Shown: piece by piece, positions 8,333-16,337 of the stretch
Layout: every line of letters begins with the position of its first letter
Position numbering within the stretch: the stretch's first letter is position 1
Assembly: GCA_963703605.1 (NCBI GenBank)
Contig: CAVPFC010000046.1
Location: forward strand, 1 to 64,000
Direction of reading: 5' to 3'
Origin: DASXKD01 sp963703605
Lineage (GTDB): Bacteria; Actinomycetota; Actinomycetes; Streptosporangiales; Streptosporangiaceae
Length of the DNA: 64,000 bases
Program-made: the position numbers and the translations under genes
The notes under the pieces: generated by a model
What the model was told of the DNA's origin: nothing
Database searches by the model: none
Seen by the model: only the letters and a program-made list of their open reading frames with translations

Positions 8333-10039
8333 GTGCTGCTGCGTGAGTTGCTCGAAGCGCCGGACCTGCGGTTGCGGGTACTGGTGGGCGAGGACGCCCT
8401 GGACCGGCAGGTCGGCGGGGTGTTCACCACGGACCTGCTGGACCCGCGCCGGTACCTGTCCGGCGGCGAGATCGTCCTGACCGGCCTGATGTGGCGGCGT
8501 GGCCCGGCGGACTCCGACGCCTTCGTGGGCGCCGTCGTGGCCGCCGGGGCGGTGGCGCTGGCCGCCGGGGATGCGGCGCTCGGGTCGGTCCCCGACGACC
8601 TGGTCCTGGCCTGCCGCCAGCACCGCCTGCCGCTGTTCGAGGTGCCGGTCGACGTGTCGTTCGCGGCCATCACGGAGCAGGTGCTGACCGCGCGGCTGCG
8701 GCTGGCCGGTCCCGCCGGGCCCGGTCCCGCCGTGGCCCGGCTGCGGTCGGTGGCGGCCGCCCCCGCCGGGGCGGGCCCACCGGGGTCAGGCGAGCCCGCC
8801 GCGGCCAGCCTGTCGGCCGTGTTCGCCGTGGCGGACAGCGAATACGGCACCGCCGGGTGGGTCATCTCCGCGGCCGGGCGGCTCATCGCCGGGGCGCCGC
8901 CCCCGCCCGGCGCGGCGCTGCGGCGCGAGCTGGCCGGGGCCTGGCTGGGTGCGGGCGACCGGCCGGTCACCGTGCTGGCCGGCGGCGCGCCGTACTCGCT
9001 CTGGCCGCTCGCGGGCCAGTCGGCGCACCCGCTGGCCGGGTGGTTCGTGGCCCTGGCCGGCGACCAGGGCGGCTGGGACGACGGCCAGCGGGCGATCGCG
9101 GCCGAGCTGGCGGCGCTGGCGGCTGGGTACCGGGCCCGCCACGAGGAGGGCCAGCGGGCCGGGCGCCAGTCGGCCGACAACGCGTTGCGCCGGGTGCTGG
9201 ACTGGCGCGCCGGGACCGGCGGGGACGAGGAGATCGCCGCCGCGCTGCGGCGCGGCGGGCTGGCCCCGTGTCCCCCGCTCGTCGCGGTCGCGCTGACCGC
9301 CGGGCCCGGGCGGCCCGCCGGGGGGCGGGCGCCGGACCTGACCGAGCTGCCGCAGGTGGCCCGCGTCCTGCTGGAGGAGCTGCTGCCCGCGCCGGTCGTC
9401 GCGGTGTCCGGCGCGGAGGCGATCGCGCTCGCCCCCGGGGGCGCCGAGGTGGTGGTCCGGATCCGGGAGGCGGTGGACGGGCTGGCCCGGGTGCCCTGGG
9501 CCGAGCTGGCGTTCGGGGTGAGCGTGCTGGCCCGCGGTGCCGGGGAGCCCGCCCGGCCGGGCGCCGGAGGCGGCCGGGCCGGGCACCCCGCCGCGAGCAA
9601 CGCAAGCGGCGAGGTGGCGGGCCCCGCGACCGGCTGGACGGCCGCCGGGGTAGCCCACGCGGTCGCGCAGGCCGCCCGGGCGAGGCGGCTGGCCGCCCTG
9701 CCCGGGGGAGTGCGCCTGGTCGACGCCGCCACGATCGGCTCGCTCGGGCTGCTGCTCACTCTGCTGCCGGAGGAGGCGCGGGGGGCGTTCCGGGCCGCGC
9801 TGCTTGACCCGCTGCTGACCTACGACGCCGAGCACGGGACCGAGCTGGTCCGCACGCTGGAGGTGTTCCTGCGCTGCTCGGGATCGTGGACCAAGGCGGC
9901 CGAGACGATGTTCGTGCACGTCAACTCGCTCCGGTACCGGATCCGCCGGATCGAGGAGCTGACCGGCCGCGATCTGTCCTCGCTGGAGGACCAGGCCGCA
10001 CTGCTGCTGGCGCTCCGTCTGGAGAGCACCCAGCAGTAA
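8333..10039 (+). CDS. pucR: PucR-family transcriptional regulator of purine catabolism
   Basis: 568 residues, GTG start with a good GGGAGG site. The N-terminal PucR domain covers about residues 1-120 (LLREL, DRQVGGVFTTDLLDP, LSGGEIVLTG, LPLFEVPVDVSFAAIT). A long Ala/Gly-rich middle follows. The C terminus is the PucR-type helix-turn-helix (LEVFLRCSGSWTKAAETMFVHVNSLRYRIRRIEELTGRDL). Members of this family regulate purine or allantoin use, acting as activators in Bacillus. Position opposite the xdh operon and beside the allantoin genes supports that role. The effector and operator cannot be read from sequence. Confidence 0.85.
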   Translation: MLLRELLEAPDLRLRVLVGEDALDRQVGGVFTTDLLDPRRYLSGGEIVLTGLMWRRGPADSDAFVGAVVAAGAVALAAGDAALGSVPDDLVLACRQHRLPLFEVPVDVSFAAITEQVLTARLRLAGPAGPGPAVARLRSVAAAPAGAGPPGSGEPAAASLSAVFAVADSEYGTAGWVISAAGRLIAGAPPPPGAALRRELAGAWLGAGDRPVTVLAGGAPYSLWPLAGQSAHPLAGWFVALAGDQGGWDDGQRAIAAELAALAAGYRARHEEGQRAGRQSADNALRRVLDWRAGTGGDEEIAAALRRGGLAPCPPLVAVALTAGPGRPAGGRAPDLTELPQVARVLLEELLPAPVVAVSGAEAIALAPGGAEVVVRIREAVDGLARVPWAELAFGVSVLARGAGEPARPGAGGGRAGHPAASNASGEVAGPATGWTAAGVAHAVAQAARARRLAALPGGVRLVDAATIGSLGLLLTLLPEEARGAFRAALLDPLLTYDAEHGTELVRTLEVFLRCSGSWTKAAETMFVHVNSLRYRIRRIEELTGRDLSSLEDQAALLLALRLESTQQ

Positions 10040-10049
10040 ACCTGCTGGG
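10029..10049 (+). terminator. hairpin at the end of pucR
   Basis: CCCAGCAG (10029-10036), loop TAAAC, CTGCTGGG (10042-10049). It is a perfect eight-base stem whose loop contains the pucR stop codon. There is no T tract. It lies between convergent pucR and allantoicase genes and could serve as a terminator for pucR. Confidence 0.5.
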
Positions 10050-10158
10050 CTCGCGGCGCCCAGGCTTCCCCTGGCTGCGTTCTCGTCGGTCAAAAGAGGG
10101 CCCTCCGGGCTGCCTCCCTCCTCGGCCAGCTCACGAGATTGCCTGGGACCGCCGCTCA

Positions 10159-11484
10159 CTATCCCAGCGTCCTACCGCGGGGCACTCTACCGAGGACCAG
10201 CGCGCGGACCCGGGCGGCGGCGCCGGGGCGTTCCTCGCCGGATAGCAGCGCGTCCAAGGCGGCGTCCTCGGCGTCCAGGCCGGGGAGGTCCCCGCTGGAC
10301 AGCAGCGCGTCCAGGGCGGCCGGCTCGCGGTACGGGCGCCCGGCGGCCAGGCCGGCCGCGAGCGGCCCGGTCAGCCCGCAGTCCGCGGCCAGCACCGCCA
10401 GCGCGTGCTCGTCCGGCAGCCGGTCGAACCAGGCCAGGCCCAGCCGGGCCCGGCCGCCGGAGGTCAGCTCGCCGAACAGCCGCAGCCTGGCCAGCCCGCC
10501 GTCGGGGTCGATCTCCAGCCGGACGTGGGTGGCAGGCCGGGACCGGGCCGGGCCGATGCGCAGTCGGTGCCGGGTGTCCGGCCGCAGCGCGGTCGGCGGC
10601 AGCAGCTCGAACCATTCGGCCGCGTCCAGGCCGGCCTTGCTCGCGTCGCAGGCGCGCAGCGTCACCGCGGCCGGGGCGTTGCCGAGGAAACAGGTCGTGT
10701 CGACGACCGCCTGGCCGATGAGCCCCGCCCCGGCGAGCCGGAACAGCACCCAGTCGTGGCCGTCGTCGCGGCGCCGCCTGGTTTCCCAGCCGTCACCCAT
10801 CACGGCCGCCCGGCCGGGGCCGATCATGTTCTCCGGCGGCGAGTAGAACAGGTCGCTGGCGCCGGTGACCGTGCCGCCGTTCTCCAGCGCCACCAGGTCC
10901 AGCGGCAGCCCGTCGAGCAACCGGGGGTCCGGCACGACCTCCCCCTCGGCGCGCAGCCTGGCGACGCCGCCGTCGGGGTAGATGGAGAGGCGCAAGTGAG
11001 TGAACCGGCGGGCGTCGGTGACCGCGAACCGGTTCTCGCTGTCGCCGGCCAGCGGGCTGCGCGGCACGAGCTGCGCCCAGGGGACGCCGTCGCCCAGCAG
11101 TTCGGCGGGGGACGGGTAGCCCTCGGCGGCGCAGGCCTCCACCGAGCACTCCGCCGGGAAGTTGCCGGTGAAGTGCGCGGTGTCCACCACCACGGCGTGG
11201 ACGACGCCGGGCGCGCCGAGCCGGATCAGTGCCCAGTCGTGCCCGGGTTCCCGGCGGCGCCGGGTCTCCCAGCCGTCCACCACCTGGCCCTTGTGCCCGA
11301 ACGTGCGCGGCTGGAACCCCGGCGGCTCGGCGCGCAGCAGGTTCTCCTTCTCGCCGAAGAACTCGTCGTTGGCCGCGATCACGCCGGCACCGAGCCGCCG
11401 CGCGGCCAGGTTCACCCGCGGTACAGCCATGTCGGCCGGCGGCGCCTCCGGCGTCTCCGGGCAACCCTCGGGGGTTGGTTTCAC
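10159..11484 (-). CDS. alc: allantoicase with a C-terminal OHCU-decarboxylase-like extension
   Basis: 441 residues. Allantoicase hydrolyses allantoate to ureidoglycolate and urea. Two related jelly-roll halves are visible: NDEFFGEKENLL, GWETRRRREPGHDWALIRLG and HFTGNFPAECSVEAC in the first, then DLFYSPPENMIGPG, GWETRRRRDDGHDWVLFRLAG and CFLGNAPAAVTLRAC in the second. From about residue 350 a tail (WFDRLPDEHALAVL, LAAGLAAGRPYREPAALDALL) resembles the N-terminal half of the nearby OHCU decarboxylase but lacks its His motif. I chose the GTG at 11484 that overlaps the allantoinase stop and follows GAGGAAG; an ATG at 11430 (MAVPRVN) is the alternative. Confidence 0.88.
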   Translation of the reverse strand: MKPTPEGCPETPEAPPADMAVPRVNLAARRLGAGVIAANDEFFGEKENLLRAEPPGFQPRTFGHKGQVVDGWETRRRREPGHDWALIRLGAPGVVHAVVVDTAHFTGNFPAECSVEACAAEGYPSPAELLGDGVPWAQLVPRSPLAGDSENRFAVTDARRFTHLRLSIYPDGGVARLRAEGEVVPDPRLLDGLPLDLVALENGGTVTGASDLFYSPPENMIGPGRAAVMGDGWETRRRRDDGHDWVLFRLAGAGLIGQAVVDTTCFLGNAPAAVTLRACDASKAGLDAAEWFELLPPTALRPDTRHRLRIGPARSRPATHVRLEIDPDGGLARLRLFGELTSGGRARLGLAWFDRLPDEHALAVLAADCGLTGPLAAGLAAGRPYREPAALDALLSSGDLPGLDAEDAALDALLSGEERPGAAARVRALVLGRVPRGRTLG

Positions 11485-12809
11485 TGCTTCCTCACCAGCC
11501 TTCCGGCCGGGGTCTCGCCGGTTTCCCGGCCGCGCAGCCAGGTGCGGCGCACCACCCCGGTGAGCGTGCGGCCAGCGTAGGGGGTCACCGGGTGCCGGTG
11601 CCGCAGCCGGGCCGGGTCGACGGTGAACGATGCCTCGTCGTCGAACGCGACCAGGTCGGCGTCGTACCCCGGTGCGAGCGCCCCCTTGCTGGGCAGGCCG
11701 GCCAGCGCGGCCGGCCCGGTGGCCATCCAGCGCATCACGTCGGGCAGGCCGTGCCCGCGCGCACGCGCCTGGGTCCACACCGCGGGCAGGCCGAGCTGGA
11801 GCGAGGAGATCCCGCCCCAGGCCGCCCCGAAGTCGCCGGACTCCCGCTGCTTCAGCGCGGGCGGGCAGGGCGAGTGGTCGGACACCACCACGTCGATCAG
11901 CCCGTCGGCCAGCCCGGCCCACAGGCCGTCCCGGTGCGCCGACTCCCGGATCGGCGGGCAGCACTTGAACTCCGTCGCGCCGTCGGGCACCTCCTCGGCG
12001 CAGAACGTCAGGTAGTGCGGGCAGGTCTCGGCGGACACGGCCGTGCCGTCCGCCCGGGCCGCCGCTATCAGCGGCAGCGCGCCCGCCGAGGCCAGGTGCA
12101 GGATGTGCACCCGGGTGCCGTGCCGCCCGGCCGCGTGCAGCAGGCGCGCGATCGCGGCCTCCTCCGCCGCCGCGGGCCGCGAGGCGAGGAAACCCGCGTA
12201 TGCCCGGCCCGCCGGGCCCGGTGCCGTCGCGATCACGGCGGGGTCCTCGGCGTGCACGATGAGCAGGGCGCCGAGCCGGGCCGTCTCGGCGAGGACCGCG
12301 TCGAGCTGCGCCGCGTCCAGGTAGCCGAACTCGGGCACCCCGGAATCGATCAGGAACGCCTTGAAGCCGAACACCCCCGCCTGGTGCAGCCCGGCGAGGC
12401 CGGCCAGGTTGCCGGGCACCGCGCCGCCCCAGAAACCCACATCGATGAAGGCGGACGGCCGGGCGGCGGCCCGCTTGACGTCCAGCGCGGCGGCCGTGGT
12501 CGTCGGCGGAACCGAGTTGAGCGGCATGTCGATCAGCGTGGTGACCCCGCCCGCCGCGGCCGCCGCGGTCGCGGTCGCGAAGCCCTCCCACTCGGTCCGG
12601 CCCGGCTCGTTGACGTGCACGTGCGTGTCCACCAGGCCGGGCAGGAGCACCTCGGTGCCCGGCAGTTCCTCCGTCACCACCGCATCGAGTGCCTCCTCGA
12701 ACCCGGCCAGCGCGGCGATCCGCCCGTCGCGCACCCCGACCGTGACCGGCCCCACGCCGTCCGGGGTGACCGCCCGCCGGGCCCGCACCGCCAGTTCGTA
12801 CTCCGCCAT
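11481..12809 (-). CDS. allB: allantoinase
   Basis: 442 residues of the cyclic amidohydrolase family. It opens the hydantoin ring of allantoin to give allantoate. Metal site residues are all present: HVHVNEPG (His 63, 65), the carboxylated Lys in GFKAFL (Lys 150), HAED (His 186), HILHLAS (His 238) and SDHSP (Asp 311). The start MAEYELAV has AGGGACGGGG upstream; an in-frame ATG eleven codons earlier is less likely. It is followed without a gap by allantoicase, so the two steps are co-translated. Dihydropyrimidinases are related, but the HVHVNEPG and SDHSPCP forms and the neighbours favour allantoinase. Confidence 0.9.
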   Translation of the reverse strand: MAEYELAVRARRAVTPDGVGPVTVGVRDGRIAALAGFEEALDAVVTEELPGTEVLLPGLVDTHVHVNEPGRTEWEGFATATAAAAAGGVTTLIDMPLNSVPPTTTAAALDVKRAAARPSAFIDVGFWGGAVPGNLAGLAGLHQAGVFGFKAFLIDSGVPEFGYLDAAQLDAVLAETARLGALLIVHAEDPAVIATAPGPAGRAYAGFLASRPAAAEEAAIARLLHAAGRHGTRVHILHLASAGALPLIAAARADGTAVSAETCPHYLTFCAEEVPDGATEFKCCPPIRESAHRDGLWAGLADGLIDVVVSDHSPCPPALKQRESGDFGAAWGGISSLQLGLPAVWTQARARGHGLPDVMRWMATGPAALAGLPSKGALAPGYDADLVAFDDEASFTVDPARLRHRHPVTPYAGRTLTGVVRRTWLRGRETGETPAGRLVRKQ

Positions 12810-12973
12810 GCCCCGTCCCTGCCCAGCTGCGGCCCACCCCAACTCGGCCGGGCCAACCGGCCCGCTTCCGGGACGGGCGTACGCCGTGAATGGGGCAGAT
12901 GCAGGAGGTGCGCTTCGGGGGGTGGGCTCCCGGGATGCGTGTGCCGGTGCTGCGCACGGGGGAAAGGAGTGAC

Positions 12974-13465
12974 ATGTCTGGCCTGACCCGGCTGAACGCC
13001 TTGCCGGACGGCGAAGCCGTCGGTGAGTTGCTCGGCTGCTGCGCCGCGCCGGGCTGGGCGCGCCGGGTCGCCGCCGGACGGCCCTACGCCACGGTGGCGG
13101 ACCTGCTGGCCGCGGCGGACGCCGCCTGGGCGGCCCGGGACCCCGGTGACCTCGACGCCGCCATGGCCGGTCACCCCCGGATCGGCGAGCGGCGGCTGTC
13201 CGGCTGGTCGCGGCAGGAGCAGGCGGGCGTAGGCTCGGACGCCGGGACGGCGGAGGAATTGCGCGACGCCAACGCCGCCTACGAGGACCGGTTCGGGCAT
13301 GTGTTCCTCATCTGCGCCACCGGGCGCGGGCCTGCGGAGATCCTGGCCGAGCTGCGCCGGCGGATGGCGAACGACCCGGGCACGGAGCGCGAGGTCGCGG
13401 CGGCCGAGATAGGCAAGATCAACGCGATCAGGCTGCGGAAGCTGGTCACGGGACGAGGGGGCTGA
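12974..13465 (+). CDS. uraD: OHCU decarboxylase
   Basis: 163 residues. It decarboxylates 2-oxo-4-hydroxy-4-carboxy-5-ureidoimidazoline to S-allantoin, the third step from urate. The helical fold start LNALPDGEAVGELLGCC, the catalytic His in AMAGHPRIGE (His 67), the NAAYEDRFGHVFLICATGR segment and the ending ELRRRMANDPGTEREVAAAEIGKI are typical. Start: ATG at 12974, seven bases after AAAGGAG; longer in-frame starts lack a site. It is the first gene of the plus-strand uraD-uraH-uox-deaminase run and divergent from allB. Confidence 0.92.
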   Translation: MSGLTRLNALPDGEAVGELLGCCAAPGWARRVAAGRPYATVADLLAAADAAWAARDPGDLDAAMAGHPRIGERRLSGWSRQEQAGVGSDAGTAEELRDANAAYEDRFGHVFLICATGRGPAEILAELRRRMANDPGTEREVAAAEIGKINAIRLRKLVTGRGG

Positions 13466-13647
13466 TGGCAACCTCGGCGGTGAGGCTCTGCCAGCCCGGG
13501 GGACGACCTCCGGGGCCCCCGGCATGCCTCCCGCTGTGCCGGTTTGCGCGCCTCCGGCACGACCGAGCGCGCTGCTTGCTGGCGCGCCTCCGGCGCACGC
13601 CGCAGCCTGTGCGCCTCTGGCGCGATGGCCCACGAGGGAGGCAATGA
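13466..13647. other. intergenic with hairpin and short direct repeats
   Basis: No gene is supported. CCCGGGGGACGACCTCCGGGG near 13495-13517 is an irregular member of the G-C hairpin family. The short word GCGCCTCCGGC or GCGCCTCTGGC occurs three times between 13548 and 13624, and once more near 31219. A ribosome binding site for uraH (GGGAGG) ends the region. Confidence 0.45.
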
Positions 13648-13983
13648 ATGCCGTCCGTGTCCACGCACATCCTTGACACCGCCCTGGGCCGCCCGGCCGA
13701 GGGGGTGCCGGTCACCCTGGAGACCTGGACCGGTGACGCCTGGCAGCGCCACGGCACGGCGGTCACCGGGCCCGACGGCCGGGTCACCGAACTGCCCCAG
13801 GCGGATGCGGCCGGCCTGGTCAGCACCCGGCTGGTCTTCGGCGTCCAGGAGTACCTGGTGCGCACGCACGGCGCGGCGTTCTTTCCCGAGATAACCGTCG
13901 CATTCCAGGCCGCGCCCGGCGAGCACTACCACATGCCGCTGCTGCTGGCACCGTTCGGCTACACCGCCTACCGAGGGAGCTAG
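13648..13983 (+). CDS. uraH: 5-hydroxyisourate hydrolase (transthyretin-related)
   Basis: 111 residues. It hydrolyses 5-hydroxyisourate made by urate oxidase to OHCU. Family marks: N-terminal STHILDTALGRPAEGVPV with the active-site His (His 7), central GPDGRV, the FFPE(I/V)TVAF strand, HYHMPLLLAPFGYTAYRG and the diagnostic C-terminal YRGS. GGGAGG lies upstream of the start. It lies between uraD and urate oxidase, so all three steps from urate to allantoin are contiguous. Confidence 0.95.
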   Translation: MPSVSTHILDTALGRPAEGVPVTLETWTGDAWQRHGTAVTGPDGRVTELPQADAAGLVSTRLVFGVQEYLVRTHGAAFFPEITVAFQAAPGEHYHMPLLLAPFGYTAYRGS

Positions 13984-13986
13984 GCC

Positions 13987-14865
13987 ATGCCGGATGTGGT
14001 GCTCACCCAGGCCCGGTACGGCAAGGCCGAGGTGCGCCTGCTGCACGTGGACCGCCGCGACCAGCGGCACGAGATCACCGACCTGAACGTCAGCATCGCG
14101 CTCGCGGGCGACCTGACCGACACGTACCGGACCGGCGACAACTCCGGCGTGCTCACCACCGACGCGCAGAAGAACACCGTGTACGCCTTCGCCAGGAAGT
14201 TCGGGGTCACCCCGGCCGAGGAGTTCGGGCGGCGGCTGGCCAGCCACTTCGCCGGCACCGGGCCGGTGGAACGGGCCCAGGTGCGCATCGAGGAGTACGG
14301 CTGGCAGCGCATCGCGGTCGGCGGCACGCCGCATCCGCACTCGTTCGAGCGGCAGGCGGGGACCCGGGTCACCAGCGTCCTCGCGCACGCCGACGGCGGG
14401 ACCGAGATCGTGGCGGGCGTGACCGGCCTGGTGCTGCTCAAGTCGACCGGCTCGGAGTTCCGCGAGTTCCTGCGCGACCCGTACACCACGCTGGAGCCCA
14501 CGGACGACCGGATTCTGGCGACCGCGGTCGCGGCGCACTGGCGTATTGCAGAACGAGACACCGACTGGGACGCGTCGTTCGGCGGCGCCCGGGCGGCGCT
14601 GGCCGAGGCCTTCGCCGCCACCCACAGCCTGTCCCTCCAGCACACGCTCTACGCGATGGCGGAGGCCGTCCTGGCCGCCCGCCCCGAGGTCTGTGAGGTG
14701 CGGCTCTCGCTGCCCAACAAGCACCACTTCCTGGTCGATCTGAGCCCGTTCGGCCTGGACAACCCCGGCGAGGTGTTCTTCGCCGCGGACCGCCCCTACG
14801 GGCTGATCGAGGGGGCGGTGCGGCGGGCCGGCGTGCGCGGCGGCGACCCGGAGCACCAGTGGTAA
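13987..14865 (+). CDS. uox: urate oxidase (uricase)
   Basis: 292 residues, cofactor-free urate oxidase converting urate and oxygen to 5-hydroxyisourate and peroxide. Catalytic residues expected from known uricases are visible: Lys 13 in YGKAEVR and Thr 58-Asp 59 in TTDAQKNTVY. The pattern GSEFREFLRDPYTTL and the C-terminal LPNKHHFLVDLSPFGLDN follow the family. It starts three bases after uraH ends. The stop overlaps the GTG of the next gene by seven bases. No C-terminal peroxisomal-type signal is present, as expected in bacteria. Confidence 0.95.
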   Translation: MPDVVLTQARYGKAEVRLLHVDRRDQRHEITDLNVSIALAGDLTDTYRTGDNSGVLTTDAQKNTVYAFARKFGVTPAEEFGRRLASHFAGTGPVERAQVRIEEYGWQRIAVGGTPHPHSFERQAGTRVTSVLAHADGGTEIVAGVTGLVLLKSTGSEFREFLRDPYTTLEPTDDRILATAVAAHWRIAERDTDWDASFGGARAALAEAFAATHSLSLQHTLYAMAEAVLAARPEVCEVRLSLPNKHHFLVDLSPFGLDNPGEVFFAADRPYGLIEGAVRRAGVRGGDPEHQW

Positions 14866-16241
14866 GCGGCCCGGCCGACCTGGTGGTGACCGGGGCCAAG
14901 CTGGTCGCCACCTGTGACGCGGACCGGCGCGAACTGGCCGGCGGCTGGGTCGCGGTCACCGGCGGGCTCATCAGCGGGGTCGGCGCCGCGGGCGAGCCCG
15001 CCCCCCCGGCCGCCGAAACCCTGGACGCCGGCGGCTGCCTGGTCACGCCCGGCCTGGTCAACACCCACCACCACATGTACCAGAACCTGACCAGGTCCTA
15101 CGCGCCGACGGTCAACGGCACCCTGTTCCAGTGGCTGTCCGGCCTGTACCCGCTGTGGGCCGGGCTGGACGAGGAGGCGGCGTACCTGTCCGCCTGGGTG
15201 GGCCTGGCGGAGCTGGCCCTCGGCGGCTGCACCACCAGCACCGACCACCTGTACGTGGCGCCGCGTGGCGGCGGCGACCTGTGGACCGCCGAGATCATGG
15301 CGGCGCGCGAGGTGGGGCTGCGGTTCCACCCGACCCGCGGCTCGATGACGCTGTCGGCCAAGGACGGCGGGCTGCCGCCGGACTCGGTGGTGCAGGACGA
15401 CGACGAGGTGCTGGCCGACAGCGAGCGGCTGGTCCAGGCGCACCACGACCCCGGATGGGGGGCCATGGTGCGGATAGCGCTGGCCCCGTGCTCGCCGTTC
15501 AGCGTGCGGCCGGAGCTGATGCGGGACACCGCCGAGCTGGCCGAGCGCCTCGACGTGCGGCTGCACACGCACCTGGCCGAGGACCCGGACGAGGACTCCT
15601 ACTGCCTGGAGCGTTTCGGGCGCCGCCCGGTCGATCAGTTCGCGGAGGTGGGCTGGCTGACCGGCCGCGCCTGGGTCGCGCACTGCGTCTATCCGAACGC
15701 GGCCGAGACGGAGCGGCTTGGCGCGGCGGGCGTCGGCGTGGCGCACTGCCCCAGCTCGAACATGCTGCTGGCCGGCGGCGGGTTCGCCCCGGTGCGGGAG
15801 TTGCGCGCGGCCGGCAGCCCGGTCGGGCTCGGCTGTGACGGGTCGTCGTCGGCGGACTGCGCCTCGCTGTGGCTGGAGGCGCGCGGCGCGCTGCTGCTCG
15901 GCCGGCAGCGCCGTGGGCCGGCCGGGATGACCGCCCGTGAGGTGCTCGACATGGCGACCCGCGGCGGCGCCGGGTGCCTGGGCCGGGCCGGGGAGATCGG
16001 CGAGCTCACCACCGGTGCCGCCGGTGACCTGGTGTGCTGGCCACAGGAGGGGATCGCGTTCGCCGGGGCGCTCACCGACCCGGTGGAGGCCTGGCTGCGG
16101 TGCGGGCCGACCGCCGCGCGGCACACGGTGGTGGCCGGGCGCGTGCTGGTCCGCGACGGCGCGCTGACCGTGCCCGGCGCCGGTGAGGTGCTCGCCCGGC
16201 ACGCCGTCGCGGCGGCCCGCCTCCAGCGCCTGCCCGGCTGA
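14859..16241 (+). CDS. 8-oxoguanine deaminase-like amidohydrolase
   Basis: 460 residues of the TrzN/AtzB amidohydrolase group. The metal motif is NTHHHMYQ (His 70-72 region), with HTHLAED, WVAHCVY and GCDGSSSAD following. The extended pattern TPGLVNTHHHMYQNLTR, LFQWLSGLYPLWAGL and LGGCTTSTDHLYVAP is closest, from memory, to bacterial 8-oxoguanine deaminases, which yield urate directly. Guanine or isoxanthopterin deaminase remain possible. Overlap with the uricase gene and the urate-forming product fit well. GTG start with seven-base overlap. It closes the catabolic operon. Confidence 0.75.
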   Translation: MVSGPADLVVTGAKLVATCDADRRELAGGWVAVTGGLISGVGAAGEPAPPAAETLDAGGCLVTPGLVNTHHHMYQNLTRSYAPTVNGTLFQWLSGLYPLWAGLDEEAAYLSAWVGLAELALGGCTTSTDHLYVAPRGGGDLWTAEIMAAREVGLRFHPTRGSMTLSAKDGGLPPDSVVQDDDEVLADSERLVQAHHDPGWGAMVRIALAPCSPFSVRPELMRDTAELAERLDVRLHTHLAEDPDEDSYCLERFGRRPVDQFAEVGWLTGRAWVAHCVYPNAAETERLGAAGVGVAHCPSSNMLLAGGGFAPVRELRAAGSPVGLGCDGSSSADCASLWLEARGALLLGRQRRGPAGMTAREVLDMATRGGAGCLGRAGEIGELTTGAAGDLVCWPQEGIAFAGALTDPVEAWLRCGPTAARHTVVAGRVLVRDGALTVPGAGEVLARHAVAAARLQRLPG

Positions 16242-16337
16242 CCCGTGCCGGGCAGGCGAGTTCGGATACCATCGGCGTGCACTTGACACCGGATAGCATC
16301 TGAGTACTCGCGGGCGCCAACTTCGCCTGCTAGGCAC
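16242..16337 (+). promoter_or_regulatory. thrS upstream region with TTGACA
   Basis: TTGACA at 16283-16288 matches a consensus -35; TACTCG at 16305 is the nearest -10-like word at 16-base spacing and is weak. No T-box-like or long structured leader fits in 96 bases. This is where third-position composition begins to change. Confidence 0.35.

Noticed and set aside
10159..12975. A single 938-residue frame covering allantoinase and allantoicase region
   Set aside because: Only the part after 11484 reads as allantoicase; the upstream half is an out-of-frame shadow of allantoinase, which is clear in another frame.
16242..16337. T-box or other riboswitch before thrS
   Set aside because: Only 96 bases, no T-box sequence and no terminator hairpin.
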